Below, in pieces: positions 33,713 to 46,985 of a stretch of DNA of 64,000 nt (the first letter of the stretch is position 1; the number at the start of each line of letters is the position of its first letter). The position numbers and the translations under genes were made by a program. The stretch is from Odobenus rosmarus divergens (Eukaryota; Chordata; Mammalia; Carnivora; Odobenidae): contig NW_004450287.1 of NCBI RefSeq assembly GCF_000321225.1, positions 3,164,265 to 3,228,264 on the forward strand, given 5' to 3'. The notes below the pieces were generated by a model. The model ran no database searches, was not told the origin of the DNA, and worked only from the letters and a program-made list of their open reading frames with translations.

Positions 33713-35000
33713 AATATTATCACCCTTCACCTTTGAAATTGTAACTCATATATCAGTTGATGTTTATTACCTTAAAATTATTTATTCTGAAGAATCCTGA
33801 AGAGCTTTGATCTTTAAAGGCTCCACAGTCTTAAATTTTCTAAATTTTTTTCTTCTGTCCTTTATTTGTATTTAGTATTATTATAAATCTTAGACCCAGT
33901 CTCTCTTAGCTGCTGTTTAATTGTCCATTCATCATACCCTAGCCAGTCCTCATAGGAGACTTAAATAGAAATGGGTCACATGTAGTAAATTTTTACTAAA
34001 TATTTGTGTGCAGTGGAAGAGAAATTTCATATCTGCTGCATAGCATGGCTGTAGTTGCTCATTAAATATTTGCCTTGTTGAAATCTCTGTGAATATCCTA
34101 TCTTCAGAGGTTTTTCACAGACCAAGCTACTTCAAAGTACCATGTTCATCCTCTAATAATTTGCTGTTTCTCTTTTCTCACCTATAATTATTTTGCATTA
34201 TTATAAATACAATATATAATGTATAATTATAAATTATTTTTCATTACTTTCTTTTTGGATTCCTTATGAACTCCATTTTCTCCACCTATATTGCAGAGTT
34301 AATTCCCCACTACCTACCCATAAATCAGGTAAGCAACACTTACTCCGTATGTGTAATCATTCTTGATACACTAAGAAAAAATTTACTCTCTTAGTAGCAC
34401 AAACTGTTAAAAGCCACATTAAATTTACAAAAAGAAGCTGTGACTGACTACACTCTGTTTTAAATCATTTCAGTATGTTGGTTTATCATTGATAATTTTA
34501 TATAACCACTTTAGAATTTGCTTTTAGAGATCAAATAGAAGTAGACCCCTAAGTGAAAGTTATCCTCCTTGCTTATTCAGATTAAACATATTTAGATAAC
34601 TCTTCATTTGGAATTTTTTTTCTTCTGATTGGCTTTGAGTGAATAATGATTTAGTTCTTATGGAGATGGGGGGAAGGGTTCTTTTACTTCTCTGGGTTAA
34701 ATTGAATATGTTACTTTTAGTCATATCCATAAGTTTAATACATAATATTTTTGAAATTTAACCACTTGTCTCTTCCATAGTGTGATTATTGGTGGATATT
34801 TGCAAGTTGAATTCTCTCACATCCATATGTATCCACAATGGATTTCACATATTGGTTGCATTTATTTCAATTACCCATCTGTGGATTAGAAAGTTAGCTG
34901 CAAAATTGAACACTGCCTCTCATGGTAAAATTTGAAAATATAAATTAATGTTAAATTATTATTTATTCCTAACATCATAAATGTGATTTTCCACATAATA
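33713..35000. other. intergenic, no recognised feature
   Basis: Unique AT-rich sequence with no repeat family or exon signature that I can name. Confidence 0.4.
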
Positions 35001-35050
35001 CTTCTCTCTCTCTCTCTCAAATAAATAAATAAATTAATAAATCTTTAAAA
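35001..35050 (+). mobile_element. SINEC tail only (extreme 5' truncation)
   Basis: Only the CT run, AAATAAATAAATAAATTAATAAA and 'tctttaaaa' of a SINE 3' end are present. It could also be a CT/AAAT microsatellite; the combination in this order favours a truncated SINE. Confidence 0.7.
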
Positions 35051-36377
35051 CAATAGTGCTATTTTGGAGGGTGGAAAAAAAATGTTTTGGGCCCTTAAAT
35101 TTACAAATGGTTTTCTTCTCTATATGAGGACTCCTGAATATACATGGAATTCCTTATATTTAAATTTTTTTTAAAAATGCTGAATTACTCAGAATTTTTT
35201 AAACCACACTACAATGGTAATTTTGTCATGAAAATATTTACTTCTAGTAAGCACTTGAAGTAAAATGTTACTTAAAAGTCTTTGGTCTCACTTGTAATCA
35301 GCAGTAATTAAAACATTGTTTTATCAAAGTTCTTTTATATTATTTAAATAGATGTATTTATATATCATTAATTATAGTATATTGCAAATCTTATGCATAA
35401 GTAATCATTATTTGTATAAGCCACGTATAATCTAAATAACAAAGTCAATAAATGTGCATTTTCATTGCTGGAAAACAATCTGTTCCCACAGTACGGGCCA
35501 GTCTACTTCAGAACAGAAGTAGATGTTTGCTGTTTGTAGATGATGCTTTCAACTAGCCTAGAGCACTTTCCATAAATTATGTTTTCTGTTCCATTGTTTG
35601 GCTTTCTGTGTACAAAATTTGCCTAAAGCAAGGGTTGAGTTCCAGAGCTGTCATTATTCCTGATTCTCGATATTTTCCAATTACTAAGAAAAAAAGTATT
35701 AAATCAGTGTGCAAATACTTTATCAGTTATTTTTCTGGAATTATTGGAAAGTGTTAAAGTGACAATGATATTTGAATCTTTAGTGTTTTTTTCTTTGAAG
35801 AAAAATTCTTTTCCTCCAAGGAAAATTACATAACTGCATATACTGACAGAAAAAAAAATACCTGTTTAGTCATTTCTCTGCACAAAACCTCTGTTGAGGC
35901 ATTAAATTAGATAAAGGGTAGTACAAACTTGAGTTTTAGATTTAGGTAGGAGATTGAGCCATGAAATACAGCAAAGTTTCTGCGGAGATCTGATTTTGTA
36001 ATTGCAAGATCATAGGACTTTAACAAATACTCAGTGAATATATCTCTTGTGGTTGTTCTACACAGAAATATCATAGTGGAAGGGAGGTGGTTTTAATGGG
36101 ACAGGATTCAGCATGCATAGATTCCTAGGGCAAATACAATAAAAATACCTGGAAAATACCATCGTTAGGACTTGGACTTATCCTTGGACCAGGCTGTAGC
36201 CTGTAAAAAAGAAACGTAGATTCCACTAGGTCTTTGAATGTCTGAAACTGAACACATCACAAGTTAGGAAAGGGCTATCTTTTGCACTTTAATATTTCAG
36301 GTTTTAAGATGGGAAGTACATTTCATTTAGGAACTTAAACATGGTAACTGAATAATTGGATAGAGTTCAGGCCATTT
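35051..36377. other. intergenic, unique
   Basis: No recognised element. Ordinary AT-rich non-coding DNA. Confidence 0.4.
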
Positions 36378-36394
36378 AAACCTTGAATCCTTTT

Positions 36395-36464
36395 TTAAAT
36401 TTTATTTTATTTTATTATGTTATGTTAGTCACCATACAGTACATCATTAATTTTTGTTGTAGTA
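36395..36464 (-). mobile_element. LINE-1 extreme 3' end, antisense, joined to a SINE
   Basis: T-rich start, then 'attatgttatgttagtcacc' and 'acatcattaatttttgttgtag', the reverse complement of the last ~70 bp of the young L1 3' UTR (compare 25110-25188). It runs without spacer into the sense SINE at 36465. Confidence 0.88.
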
Positions 36465-36655
36465 TTCCTGGGTAGCTCAACGGTTAAGCCTCTGCCTTTG
36501 GCTCAGGTCATGATCTCAGGGTCCTGGGATGGAGCCCCGCATCGGGCTCCTTGCTCAGCAGGGAGCCTACTTCTCCCTTCCCCTCTGCCTGCCGCTCCCC
36601 TGCTTGTGTTCTCTCTCTCTCTCTGACAAATAAATAAAATCTTTAAAAATAAATA
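36465..36655 (+). mobile_element. SINEC, sense, joined head-on to an L1 end
   Basis: Head 'ttcctgggtagctcaacgg' (slightly truncated or altered start), full body, tail AAATAAATAAAATCTTTAAAAATAAATAA. Right flank aaactttgaatcttttt (from 36654) matches aaaccttgaatccttttt (from 36378), which lies left of the L1 piece, not left of the SINE. Confidence 0.93.
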
Positions 36656-36671
36656 AACTTTGAATCTTTTT

Positions 36672-37250
36672 ACATGACTGACTTACTGTATATCCCTATT
36701 TGGGTACTGTAATAGACAATATCAATAAGCATAATTTAAAATGGAAAATAGAATCAAGAGTGAATCTTATTGTTTCATAAAAACCAGTTTCACATACTTC
36801 TGGGACAATATCAACAAAATTTTAGTCTCTCTCAGGTGTCTACCTTACACATTTTTAAAATAGGTAAATTGACCTAAAAACGATTTTCTCATCTCCAACA
36901 GAAATAAATCCTACCCACCTGGTAGCTGTCCATAGCCCATCTACATGCAAGTCATATTAACAGAATTTAATAATAAATCTTTTTTGACATTTGTTTAGTT
37001 TATGAATTTATATATACACTACCATGAAAACTTTTACTTACCATGTTTGGGAAGAAGAGCTACAAATATTTAATTTTTTGTACAATCATAGGGAAAATAG
37101 AAAAACATAATGGAAAAAATGAAAAGCCCACATGATTTGTGTATTCAGTTTAAATAATTACAGTTGTTTTCCCTATTTTAACAAAATTATGGTATATGAT
37201 ATATTCTTCTGTTTTCTTTGACTATTCTATTGTTACAGTAATTTCTTATA
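36672..37250. other. intergenic, no recognised feature
   Basis: Unique AT-rich sequence. Confidence 0.4.
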
Positions 37251-37264
37251 TTAAAATTATTTGA

Positions 37265-37448
37265 GGGGTGCCTGGGTGGCTCAGTCAGTTAAGCAGCTGC
37301 CTTCAGCTTAGGTCATGGTCCCAGGGTCCTGGGATGGAGCCCCGATTCAGGCTCCATACTCAGTGGGGGGCCTGCTTCTCCCTCTCCCTCTCCTGCTGTC
37401 CCTGCTTGTGCTTTCTGTCAAATAAATAAGTAAAATCTTTTAAAAAAG
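37265..37448 (+). mobile_element. SINEC, sense
   Basis: From 'ggggtgcctgggtggctcag' to AAATAAATAAGTAAAATCTTTT and an A tail. Target-site duplication taaaattatttga at 37252-37264 and 37449-37461. Confidence 0.96.
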
Positions 37449-37659
37449 TAAAATTATTTGAACCCATATGTTAACGGCTACATGAAGGTTTATAATATGC
37501 AATAGTGTAATTTTATAATTTCTGTGGTGTGGGATATTTTGTTAGTTTTCAATTTTTCAAATTATAAATAATAATTTAGAAAATAATCTTGTACTGGAAT
37601 ATGCTGTTTCTTTATTAATTTCCTTCATTTATTATCTTTTCTTTAATATAAGTATATGA

Positions 37660-37945
37660 TCTAGTGCTTCTAAATTTCTAGTGGTTTTGGCTTATTATTT
37701 ATGACTTATGATAACATATAGTTGAATCTTGCTTTTTATTCAGTCAGAAAATTTTGGTTTTTAATCACACTATATTATTTATTTACATATAATGTAATGA
37801 ATAAGATGGTTGAAAGCCTGCCATCTTGGAATTTGTTTTCTGTCTATATCATCTGTTCTTTTTATTTGTGGCTGTTGTATTATATTCTTCCTCTCTACCT
37901 CCTTTTGATAAATCATTTTTTTAACACTTGATTTTAACTATTTTA
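37660..37945 (-). mobile_element. ancient LINE-1 ORF2 fragment, antisense
   Basis: 'gttgaatcttgctttttattc', 'gaaagcctgccatcttggaat' and 'ttttctgtctatatcatctg' resemble antisense L1 endonuclease-region sequence as at 19.4-19.6 kb. Weak. Confidence 0.5.
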
Positions 37946-39699
37946 TTGAAATTTGAGATATACCCCCTCAAATCATTTTAGCAGTTTCTCAGAAGTTTAA
38001 AATACAAATCTTTGAACATATCATGTTATACCTTGATAATACTATACTTCACATATGCACAAAATAAAAACCTCATAATAGTGAAACTTTCTTTACCATC
38101 CAGGTCAGCTCAAATTAGTAAATCTCCATGTCCAGTTATTAGCCATCCCACATGAGCCCTGCACTGAGCAATATAAAATTGTATATTTACCCCAATACTA
38201 GCTGAGATAGTTTGCCCCCTCTTTTTCATTGTAACATATATTTAGCAACATCTAAAATGATGTGTAATTACTCCTCTGCTGAAGATAGCAACAGTTGTAA
38301 ATATAGAGAGGGAAGAAGGTTGCCAGAAAAAATTAGGCATAGTTTTACATTCATGTAATTCAGCTTGAGGTGATTTGGTTCATCTTTTCATCTTTGAACC
38401 AAATGTCATCGTCAGAGGGATTCAGCAAAATGATTCCTAAGGCCTATGTCATTGGCTGACCCTCACTGCAGACATAGCCACCATTGGTCCTGTCTGAATC
38501 CCATGGAATAGATTTCCCTTGAGAGACAGAGTAGCCTTTTTGAAAGACCATGGGGAAGTGATGGACAGGTGAACTTCACAGATAAGTTTTATACTTGATA
38601 AGCATAAAATTGGCTAAGGGAGGTAATAATTTTGAAAGCCATTTCTAACTTTCTAGAGGCAGAATGAGGAATTTAATCTTTTTCTTTACTTTTCTCACTC
38701 CACTGAAGTCATTTAATTTATCTTCTTAGTTTCAAATGAACACTAATATCTCACCCACAGTTTTGTGCCACCACCATGTATCTCTTTTCTGGGCTCTAGA
38801 TAGATACATGGGTCTACGAAAATTTTTCACTTAAAATGTTCTATAGGCATATCAAACCTGGGATGTTTAAAGGAAAACTTATTACCACCCTCTCTTCTGT
38901 CCTTCCATGCACGAATGTGAGCATGACATATAGTCAGTTTCTACATATGGAAGCTTCCAACACCATAATTACCGAAGCCCTCTACTTCACATCCACATCC
39001 TGCATCAGTTTATACCTATATGAATGCAATAAGCATATAAGTCATTTCCCTTTTTCTAATATATCTCACCTCCAATATACTACTGTTAGAATACTTTTTT
39101 CTAAGGCAAAAATAAGAGAAAATATTTCTTAATGTCTTAGAAAGTACAAAGATATAAGAATCTTTTGGGTTGTGGTCCTTTCTTGCCCCCCCCCCCAGAC
39201 TTCCCTGTGCCTCTTACCAATCACTTGTGTCCTTGTCACATCCATCTCCTTGAAATTTCCCATCGAAACATCCTCTTCCACATTTATTCTCCTTTCAAAC
39301 TCACGATGGTTTCTTTGCGTAAATGCTCTTTCTCCAAATTTGTTGATGAATCATCTCTATTTTCTCATTTACAGTGTCAACCCTGAATATCATTTTCACT
39401 GGAATGACTTTCTTCACCTCCAAACCTAGTGTTATCCAAAATCTGGGACATCAGAAGATTATTAATGTTACATGGGTAAAACAAATAAGAGATAATGCAT
39501 TTATATCTACTTATATTAGAAAAAATATTACACATGTCTAATCTGTCGTTATGGTTATTGTATTTATGTATTTATGGGCAAGGCTTTTTAAAATTTGATT
39601 TGAAGTGAAATTTTAAAAAAATATGTAAATAAAAATACATAATCAAATATGGCAAAAATATAAAGTAAGAACTCATTAATGATTGATGTTAGGAATCCC
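37946..39699. other. intergenic, unique
   Basis: No recognised mobile element. A C11 run lies at about 39187-39198. The overlapping open frames at 38836-39429 have no family resemblance and no splice or promoter context. Confidence 0.4.
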
Positions 39700-39880
39700 C
39701 CTCTAAGTGTCATTGTATGTGATCTTCTTTACACACCCCAGTGACTTATTCCTCTAATGTAATTATTCTCCAATGAGCTGTAGACTCCCTAATGCAGATA
39801 CAATATCTCATTTGTTGTTTACACTTGCAATTCCTGCTATATCAATAGTGGTTGTTGAATAAATGAATGAACATGGATGC
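39700..39880 (+). mobile_element. LINE-2 3' end
   Basis: 'ccaatgagctgtagactccct', 'atacaatatctcatttgttgt' and 'gttgttgaataaatgaatgaa' are in the order of the L2 3' terminus. Confidence 0.65.
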
Positions 39881-42549
39881 ATTAATGAATGAATGAACTT
39901 GGATCAAAAGCCCACTCCGTGCAACTGCCACTTTAATCTCTCTGTAGATTATATTATTTAAGGTGAACTTTCTCAGTTTTTTGTTGTTTTTGTTAATCAC
40001 TATAAAAAAAAACATGCTTTTGATCACCAGAGGACTTTCAATATTGGGTAGATTGGTAGAAGAACACCCACATGAATGTTTTTGAATATGAAAGAATAGT
40101 GTGTTTTGGGTGAAGAAATGATAAAAGGTATCAAAAGAATGTCTTAAACTAAAACTTATTCATTAGAAATTCTGGAATTTTTTTCCCACTACCCACGTAC
40201 TTGGACAAGTTTATAGTTTTGGCAATGAAGTCAGTACTTTTGTTTTTAACTTAGTTAAATTCTTGAGCTGTCATTTCACATGGGTTATTTTTGTTTTACT
40301 GACCCTACTGCTGTCAGATTACTTTAACACTCCAAAGCTTTTCCTTTCCTGGAATTAAGCCTCTCATATAATTCTTCTCCCTAGCTTTGGAAAATAGTGT
40401 TATACTTTAAGTATGGATAATAATGTCTGACAGTTTCCCAAACTCCCGCAGGAAATCTGCCTCCATACATGTTTATTAAAAAGACATTTTCTATATCAGT
40501 ATATAGATTTGCTTCTTAACACTGTATTCATCAATATAAATAAAGTATTTCCCTTACTAAGGTAACTATAACCCACTCCCCTTCCACTACATAATCTTTG
40601 TTACATTTTTTATTATGTAATTGTAATCCTGAAGTTTGAACCAAGAGGATATATACAAAGTGGTATACCCTCTCACCCTGCTACCACTGCCTCACTCCCC
40701 TTCCTATACTGAAGATTTTACTTAAGTATAAATTACAGATTGAAAACTTTTTTCTTTTTCGTTTATTTGGATCAAATGCATGCAAATTGTATCATCACAA
40801 GTCCATTCTTTGAGGAAAAAATAACAACTAAATAACTTCAATGATTTAGTGGTCCAACTAGCTGTTGGTTAGTTGCCACTTTTTAATAAAATGGAAAATT
40901 AAATTACTTATATGTAACTATACTATCTTTTTCAACCCATTAAGTATTCATTATTTTTAGTATTATTAATAAAAGGCAAACTTTAATAGATTTTATGATA
41001 ATTACTAGATATGTAATAGTAAATAAAATTCTAATTAAATTATAACATCATAAAAATAATATTTTAATTAAATATATAAATGTGTATTTTAAATGCATAC
41101 ATAGCTTTTATATTAATATTTATGTATGTATATGAATTTTATATTAAATGTATAAGATCAGTATTTAACTATCAATTATTAGATACCATTTTAGAATAGA
41201 AGAAATGTAAAGTTTGAGGAGCTGTTCAATTATTCAAATAAAAAGCCCTTTATACTCACAGTCCTAATGGGGCTTTTCACTGTTTTGGTTTTGCAGTATG
41301 TAACACCCTTCCTCTATTGGGGAATATTTCCTGTAGTTGTTGCAAAGGCAACCCACCTACTAAATATAGATGATGAAATTGCCAGATAGTTACTTTCCCA
41401 TCGTCTCTTGCACCCAGAGCACAGACTCCTAAGTTGGTCTGAGTCTACAAAATACAGCCACATCCTATTAGTAGCTGGTGATGCTAAGAATATAGGAATA
41501 TCCACTCTGAGAGCAGGTAGTAGCAGTTATACATCAATATGTGAATTGTAGCCAACAGAAGAGGCAGAAGCAGTTTCCAGTATCTGTGCTTGCAGTGTTG
41601 GCAGCAATGACTTGCTCAGAGCTCAGCAGAGACAGCAGCAATGATTTCAAGGAAAGATGCTGGGGTGTCATTTTGGCTGAGGCTATAACTGTCCTTCACC
41701 TGACCATGGTTCTTCCATTAGGACATACCTAAATTGTTTTTCCATTTCATTAGCCAGAATCTCCTTTCAGGTGCAATTAAGAACCCCAAATCTATAGTCA
41801 CTGTTTCCTTAATCAGGACTTCATGTTTTCACTGGACAAAGTCTTTGATTTCATACTAATTTGGAGACTACATAATTTCCCTTTGGCTTATATTTGATAC
41901 AGAACCTGCTTCAAATATTTACACATATCGGCTAAGGTTTGTTGGTGTTGTTTCCCTAAAGCTATTTCTTTATGGCAAAGTCATATCAAATGCTTTCACC
42001 TTATGTTGTAAGAATGTACATAAAGATGTATACATATGCATGTGTCTCTTGACTTTTTAACTATGCGTAATCAAATTTTAAGTAAATAATGAACAAAAAA
42101 AGGAAAATCAATGCCCTATTGTGGATTATAGTTTCTACTCAAAACATTTGGCATAATTCACTTTGGAGCAATTTACATGTCTTTTTGTCTGAAGAGATAA
42201 TGTATCCTGTCATTGGTAAGTTAGAATATGAAGTGAAAAAAGCAATTACTAAACGAACTATCACTGATTCAAAGAAATAGAAAGCAGTTTTAAAAGTAAG
42301 CATACTTAAAAAGTATTTCATTTTATTTATCTTATTAAATAAATATCATGATTTTCATTTTAAAACTTAGTAAGCTCTTGAAGACTTAATGTTAAACATT
42401 TTTTATATGAAGCAGAAATGTTGGTTATACATATAAAAAATTATTAAGACAAGAAAAATTCTGAAAAATGGTTTAGGTAAATTAAAGTTATTTCAAGATT
42501 AAGGTTTTATTCAAGAGGAGGACAGAATGTTAGTTAACAAATTCCTTTG
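39881..42549. other. intergenic, unique with AT-rich stretch
   Basis: No recognised element overall. 40980-41165 is a very AT-rich stretch. 41300-41740 is less AT-rich and may be an unidentified old repeat; I could not place it. Confidence 0.4.
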
Positions 42550-42564
42550 AAATAAAGTATATAG

Positions 42565-42776
42565 GGGCTCCTGGGTGGCTCAGTCTGTTAAGCATCTGCC
42601 TTTGGCTCAGGTCATGGTCTCAGGATCCTGGGATCAAGCCCCACATCGTCGGGCTCCCTGCTCCTCGGGGAGCCTGCTTCTCCCTCTCTCTCTCTGCCTG
42701 CCTCTCTTCCTGCTTGTGCTCTCTCCTTCAAGCTCTCTCTCTCGAATAAATAAATAAAATCTTTTTTAAAAAAGAA
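42565..42776 (+). mobile_element. SINEC, sense
   Basis: From 'gggctcctgggtggctcag' to a GAATAAATAAATAAAATC tail with impure A run. Target-site duplication aataaagtatatag / aagaaagtatatag at 42551-42564 and 42777-42790. Contains a small duplication 'catcgtcgggctccctgctcc' relative to other copies. Confidence 0.95.
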
Positions 42777-42989
42777 AAGAAAGTATATAGTTTCTAAAAT
42801 ATGGGGGAGGCAGCAATTTAATGGGATTAAGGGAAAGAAATGATTCCTAGTTCAAAATAAAGCATCACCTGGGAAGCATGAAACTACTTTGTCAAGATTT
42901 TTTCCAGGGTACATGCTCTATCCATTCTCATCTTCCTTTACATTCACTTTATCAGTAAGCTGCTGATCATAGAGATTTTATATTTTTCT

Positions 42990-43465
42990 TTCTAGTCACC
43001 TGCTGCCCTTTTTCACCCTGGTTTGTACCTTGGGAGACTGGACTTTAAAGATAGAGTTCTTTGCCCATTATCTTCTGATTGGTTTGGCCAATGGGAAAAC
43101 ACCAGCAGTAGATCAAGTGAGCAAGAAGAGGGTGAGGTCATGGTATCTATTTCCAAGTCTCCTCCCCGTAGGTTCACACTGGGTGTCTGCAGCCCTTACC
43201 AAAGGCCACAGCTCTTATCAAGTTGGTGACTTAATATGTTAACCCTGCTGGGTTTTGGTAACTGTTCTTTCTTCCTGCTTTTTGATACCTGGAGTGAAAA
43301 CAGCTTCTATCTATTGCTAGCACCAAAGTCCTATACTTTCATTTGCTGGTTGCCCTGAATTTTGCTTACAGCTTTGTAAATAGTGCCTGAAATTACCAAT
43401 TTGAATGTGCTATATATTTTATTATCAACACTCTGAGTGATGTAACACTGTTGTTGCCAAGGCAA
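42990..43465 (+). mobile_element. possible old interspersed repeat, family unresolved
   Basis: 'tgattggtttggccaatggg', 'ccttaccaaaggccacagctc', 'gctttgtaaatagtgcctga' and 'gaatgtgctatatat' recall a common old mammalian repeat with a GTAAATAGT(C)CCT ... GTGTGCCATCTG end. I cannot name the family with confidence. The two overlapping open frames at 43023-43242 have no known domain. Confidence 0.35.
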
Positions 43466-45114
43466 ATATCTTATCATTAAAGTTTGTTGGGAAAGAAGAA
43501 TAGTTGAGATTCATTGCTATAAAGACTCAGTCAATCTAATCCAACACACTTCATATGGCATTGTTGTTTTTAGTATCATTTTACTATTATTAAGAAATAA
43601 GCAAATTTTTACTTAAACTATAATTCTTTAATCGCAAAGAGAATTATAATACCAAAATTTATGTTCCCTAGATAGTGCACACACTCTCTTTATAATATAT
43701 ATATATATATATAGAGAGAGAGATCTATACAAGAAGTCAAATGATCATTTTGTCAAATTAGTCAATAGGAAATAAGAAGAGAAGGCATTAGTTATCCAGT
43801 TTAATTATAAGCATACTTTAGAATTGGTAGAGTCTGAGGTGAACCTAAATTTATGAAGATTTCTGAATGATTAAATAAACATAACGAAATACATAGGTGA
43901 TATAATAGATAATTTTGTGAGGAAATGTGAGCAATATTTCTCTTATTTCCTAGTCCTGCCTACACTCTCTTCTCTCTCTCATTCTTTCTCAATTCTTGAT
44001 TTATAGACTTACTAGCTTCAGAAATAATTAAGAAGAAATAAGAAAAATAGGGCTAACTCTAATAATGTGAAATTGTCAGCACTATGTTCTGGTAATGTAA
44101 CTTGATTTTTTGAAGCACAGTGTTTTCTTTTAGGAGAGGAAAACTGTTTTACCTTATATATACTCTTGTATACATTAGATCATTTTCTTAAGAATTGTTT
44201 CCTTGGCCCAATTTGTTTTATATTCATCTGCAGAAATCATCATAGGTTGGGCAGAGTTTCTGCAAGCAAATCTTTTGGATATCTTTTGTAACTGACACTG
44301 ATTAACTGAAGCAGGAAAACAGAATTTATGAGAATGGTCCTGGATAGCTCACCAGTCACCATGGGAAATGAGAAATAAGTCCCTCAGAAGGACAGGAACA
44401 AGGGATCCTCCAGAGATCTAAGAGGCAGTAACTTGAACACATTTTTTCAAGGGCACTGGCATTAAAACAATCCCCTGATGAAGCTGACAACAAGCTTCAA
44501 TCACTTCCCATGGCAAAGTGGCTCAGCTCATGAGAACAATTTCAGTGGAGAGTACATGGCCACTACTTTGCTTTTGGTAGAAAAAGGATTCTGTGGTTTC
44601 CAGCAGTGATAATTTCAGCATAATTATAAGGATGGGTAAGGAACAATTCTCTAAGAGAAGGGATGCTGGGAGGGTAAAAACAACAGATGTTCACAAAAAT
44701 GAATCTATTATTTCCAGAGGAAAATGCCCCCCCTTTTTTTAGGAATGAGAAACATTTCACAGGGAAATCTTCACATTTTCTTTTCAATTTTCCTACACAA
44801 TAACAATTGACTTATTTTTAAAAGATACTTCGCATCATTAGAAAAGTCATATCTTTATATCATGTTTGATTTTTTATCATATGCAAGATATGCCAATATT
44901 GGATTTTATGGTGGGTTAAAATAGATGAAAGATAGATAAGAAAAATAGTTCTTTTTTGATAGAGCTTACAAAACAATACTATATTGATCTTTTTATAAAT
45001 TTTGGATACTGAGAAATTTTATCAAAGTTATTAAAGACACCATAATATAGAGGATATATTAGTGGAGACCTCCTGTAAATTTCCTAAAGTTTATGATGAT
45101 AATCTGATCAATTA
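43466..45114. other. intergenic, mostly unique
   Basis: Contains a (TA)n(GA)n microsatellite at 43693-43722. The part 44270-44560 is richer in GC and might be an eroded repeat; not identified. Confidence 0.4.
43693..43722. repeat. (TA)n(GA)n microsatellite
   Basis: About nine TA units followed by about five GA units. Confidence 0.9.
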
Positions 45115-45330
45115 CCTCCACTCGTCACTTTCTTAAGAACTTTACATGGGTTGAGAAATAAATATTAATTGTCATAACAATCTTATGAAAAAATTGCTAT
45201 CTATGATCTTATTTTGCTTATGAGGAAGCTGACACAGAGATAATAAACACATTCTTCACGATCCTACAGATAATACATCAGATTCCTGAGCCTGCGTTCT
45301 TAGCTACCACCACCTGTGTTGCCTTTCTCT
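45115..45330 (+). mobile_element. MIR
   Basis: 'aagaactttacatggg', 'ttgtcataacaatcttatgaa', 'cttatgaggaagctgacacag' and 'gattcctgagcctgcgttctta' follow the core-to-3' order of MIR. One of the better preserved copies here. Confidence 0.78.
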
Positions 45331-45550
45331 TGGAGAAAAAAAAAAAAGATTTCCAATATAAGTATCTATAGATTAAATATTAAAAATTTTAAGCTGAAGC
45401 TTAGGCAAACAGGAGAGAAATATTCACTATTTATTTTAGTCACAAATATTTTAGGATATCCATATTTTATTTAATAATATTTATAATCATCAGTAGTAAT
45501 GATACTGATAGCAGTAGTGATTTTATAATAGGTATATTAAGACTAATTGT

Positions 45551-45756
45551 TGGGGTGCCTAGGTGGCTCGGTCAGTTAAGCCCCTGACTCGATTTTGGCT
45601 CAGGTCATGATCCCAGGGTCTTGGGATTGAGCCCTGTGGTGGGCCCTGCATTCAGCTGAGAATCTGCTTGAGGATTCACTCTCTCCCTTTCCCTCTGCTC
45701 CTAGCCACTCCTCTCTCTAAAATAAATAAGTATATCTTTTAAAAAAATACAAAAAG
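45551..45756 (+). mobile_element. SINEC, sense, older
   Basis: From 'tggggtgcctaggtggctcgg' to AAATAAATAAGTATATCTTTT with an A tail. Target-site duplication gactaattgt at 45541-45550 and 45757-45766. Confidence 0.94.
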
Positions 45757-45766
45757 GACTAATTGT

Positions 45767-46499
45767 GATAGTAGTAGTGGTAGTAATAGAAACAATTGTA
45801 CTGGTAGTATTAATTGTAGTAGCAGTGATAATCTATAAACAGTGATCAAGATGATGTTGCATTGAGTACTTTACATACGTTAAGATCTAAGAACTCAACC
45901 TTTTTTAATTAGCAGATGCCCATGATGATTTTGACTGGGCTTTTTCACATGTTTAGGACTGACATACAACCACAGTGACTCTGGCCCAGGTTTTCTCTCA
46001 TCATTGCACAGACTAGCCAGTTTTTGTTCGCTTGATGGATGGGCGTATCCCACAATCAGGAAGCTAGGTATGGCACTGGTAAGCACTTCTGCCACATTAG
46101 ACCAAAGGGTGTTCACAAATCCAGTCTAAATCTAACGTGAGTGGTAATTGCTTGATAGCAATTGCTGTAAAGTCATACTGAAAAAGCCATAGATATAGAG
46201 AAAGAAATAATTGTGATCATTTTTGCTATCAGTGTCTTTAATAAGGTCTGAATATGCACCAAGCCATATGTTTAAATTTATTTAAATTTACTAAATATTT
46301 ATTAAATATATTAAACAACTTTATTAAAATTAAATCTATGAACATTAAATCAAATTTCAGTTCTTTAGTCAAACAAGCCACATTTTCAGTGCTCAGTAGC
46401 TACAGATGGCTAGTGGTTACTGTATTGGACAGATGATTTGGATTGTAGAGCTGTTCTGTCATCTCAAAAATTCTATTGGAGAGTTCCAGATAATATCAT
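45767..46499. other. intergenic, no recognised feature
   Basis: Starts with GTAGTA/GTAGTAATA-type simple sequence to about 45830, then unique sequence. Confidence 0.4.
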
Positions 46500-46712
46500 C
46501 TAAGCACAAATGATATGCAAGCCAAGGCTTTTAAGAAGTGGTCGGCTCCCTACATAGTCATCTACTGATCGAAGACACGTCATAACACTAACCTGAGACC
46601 AGAATAGTCTAGCTAAGCCCAGCCCAAAAGCAAACCCAAATGAACTTAGTAGATGGTTGTTATTCTGAGCCATTGAGTTTTGGGGTTATCTGCTATGCAG
46701 CAAAAACAAACT
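46500..46712 (+). mobile_element. MaLR-type LTR 3' fragment (MLT1-like)
   Basis: 'tctagctaagcccagcccaaa' then 'gttattctgagccattgagttt' and 'atctgctatgcagcaaaaac' match the 3' end of MLT1-type LTRs. No attached viral coding sequence. Confidence 0.55.
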
Positions 46713-46814
46713 GTTCACATGCTTGTACCTCTTTTAGGTAGAGATTGGGAAATGCAATCTAGCTGTATGATCCAAGAAAGAAAAGAATTGGATTTTTGAT
46801 GTACTGTTTTTAGT

Positions 46815-46985
46815 CTTATAGTATCTTATAATAGGCACTCAAGTAGTCAGTAATGTTATTCATGTAATCTTCCCAAATATGCTGTAATTTAGACATTATT
46901 ATCTATATTTTATGGATGAGGAGACTGTGATAAAGAAGTTATAATTCACTGAAAATACTAGTTTTCATAGTTACTGAAAGTTAGA
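46815..46985 (+). mobile_element. MIR fragment
   Basis: 'taataggcactcaagtagtc', 'tcatgtaatcttcccaaatat' and 'ttttatggatgaggagactgtg' fit the MIR core and 3' part. Confidence 0.65.
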
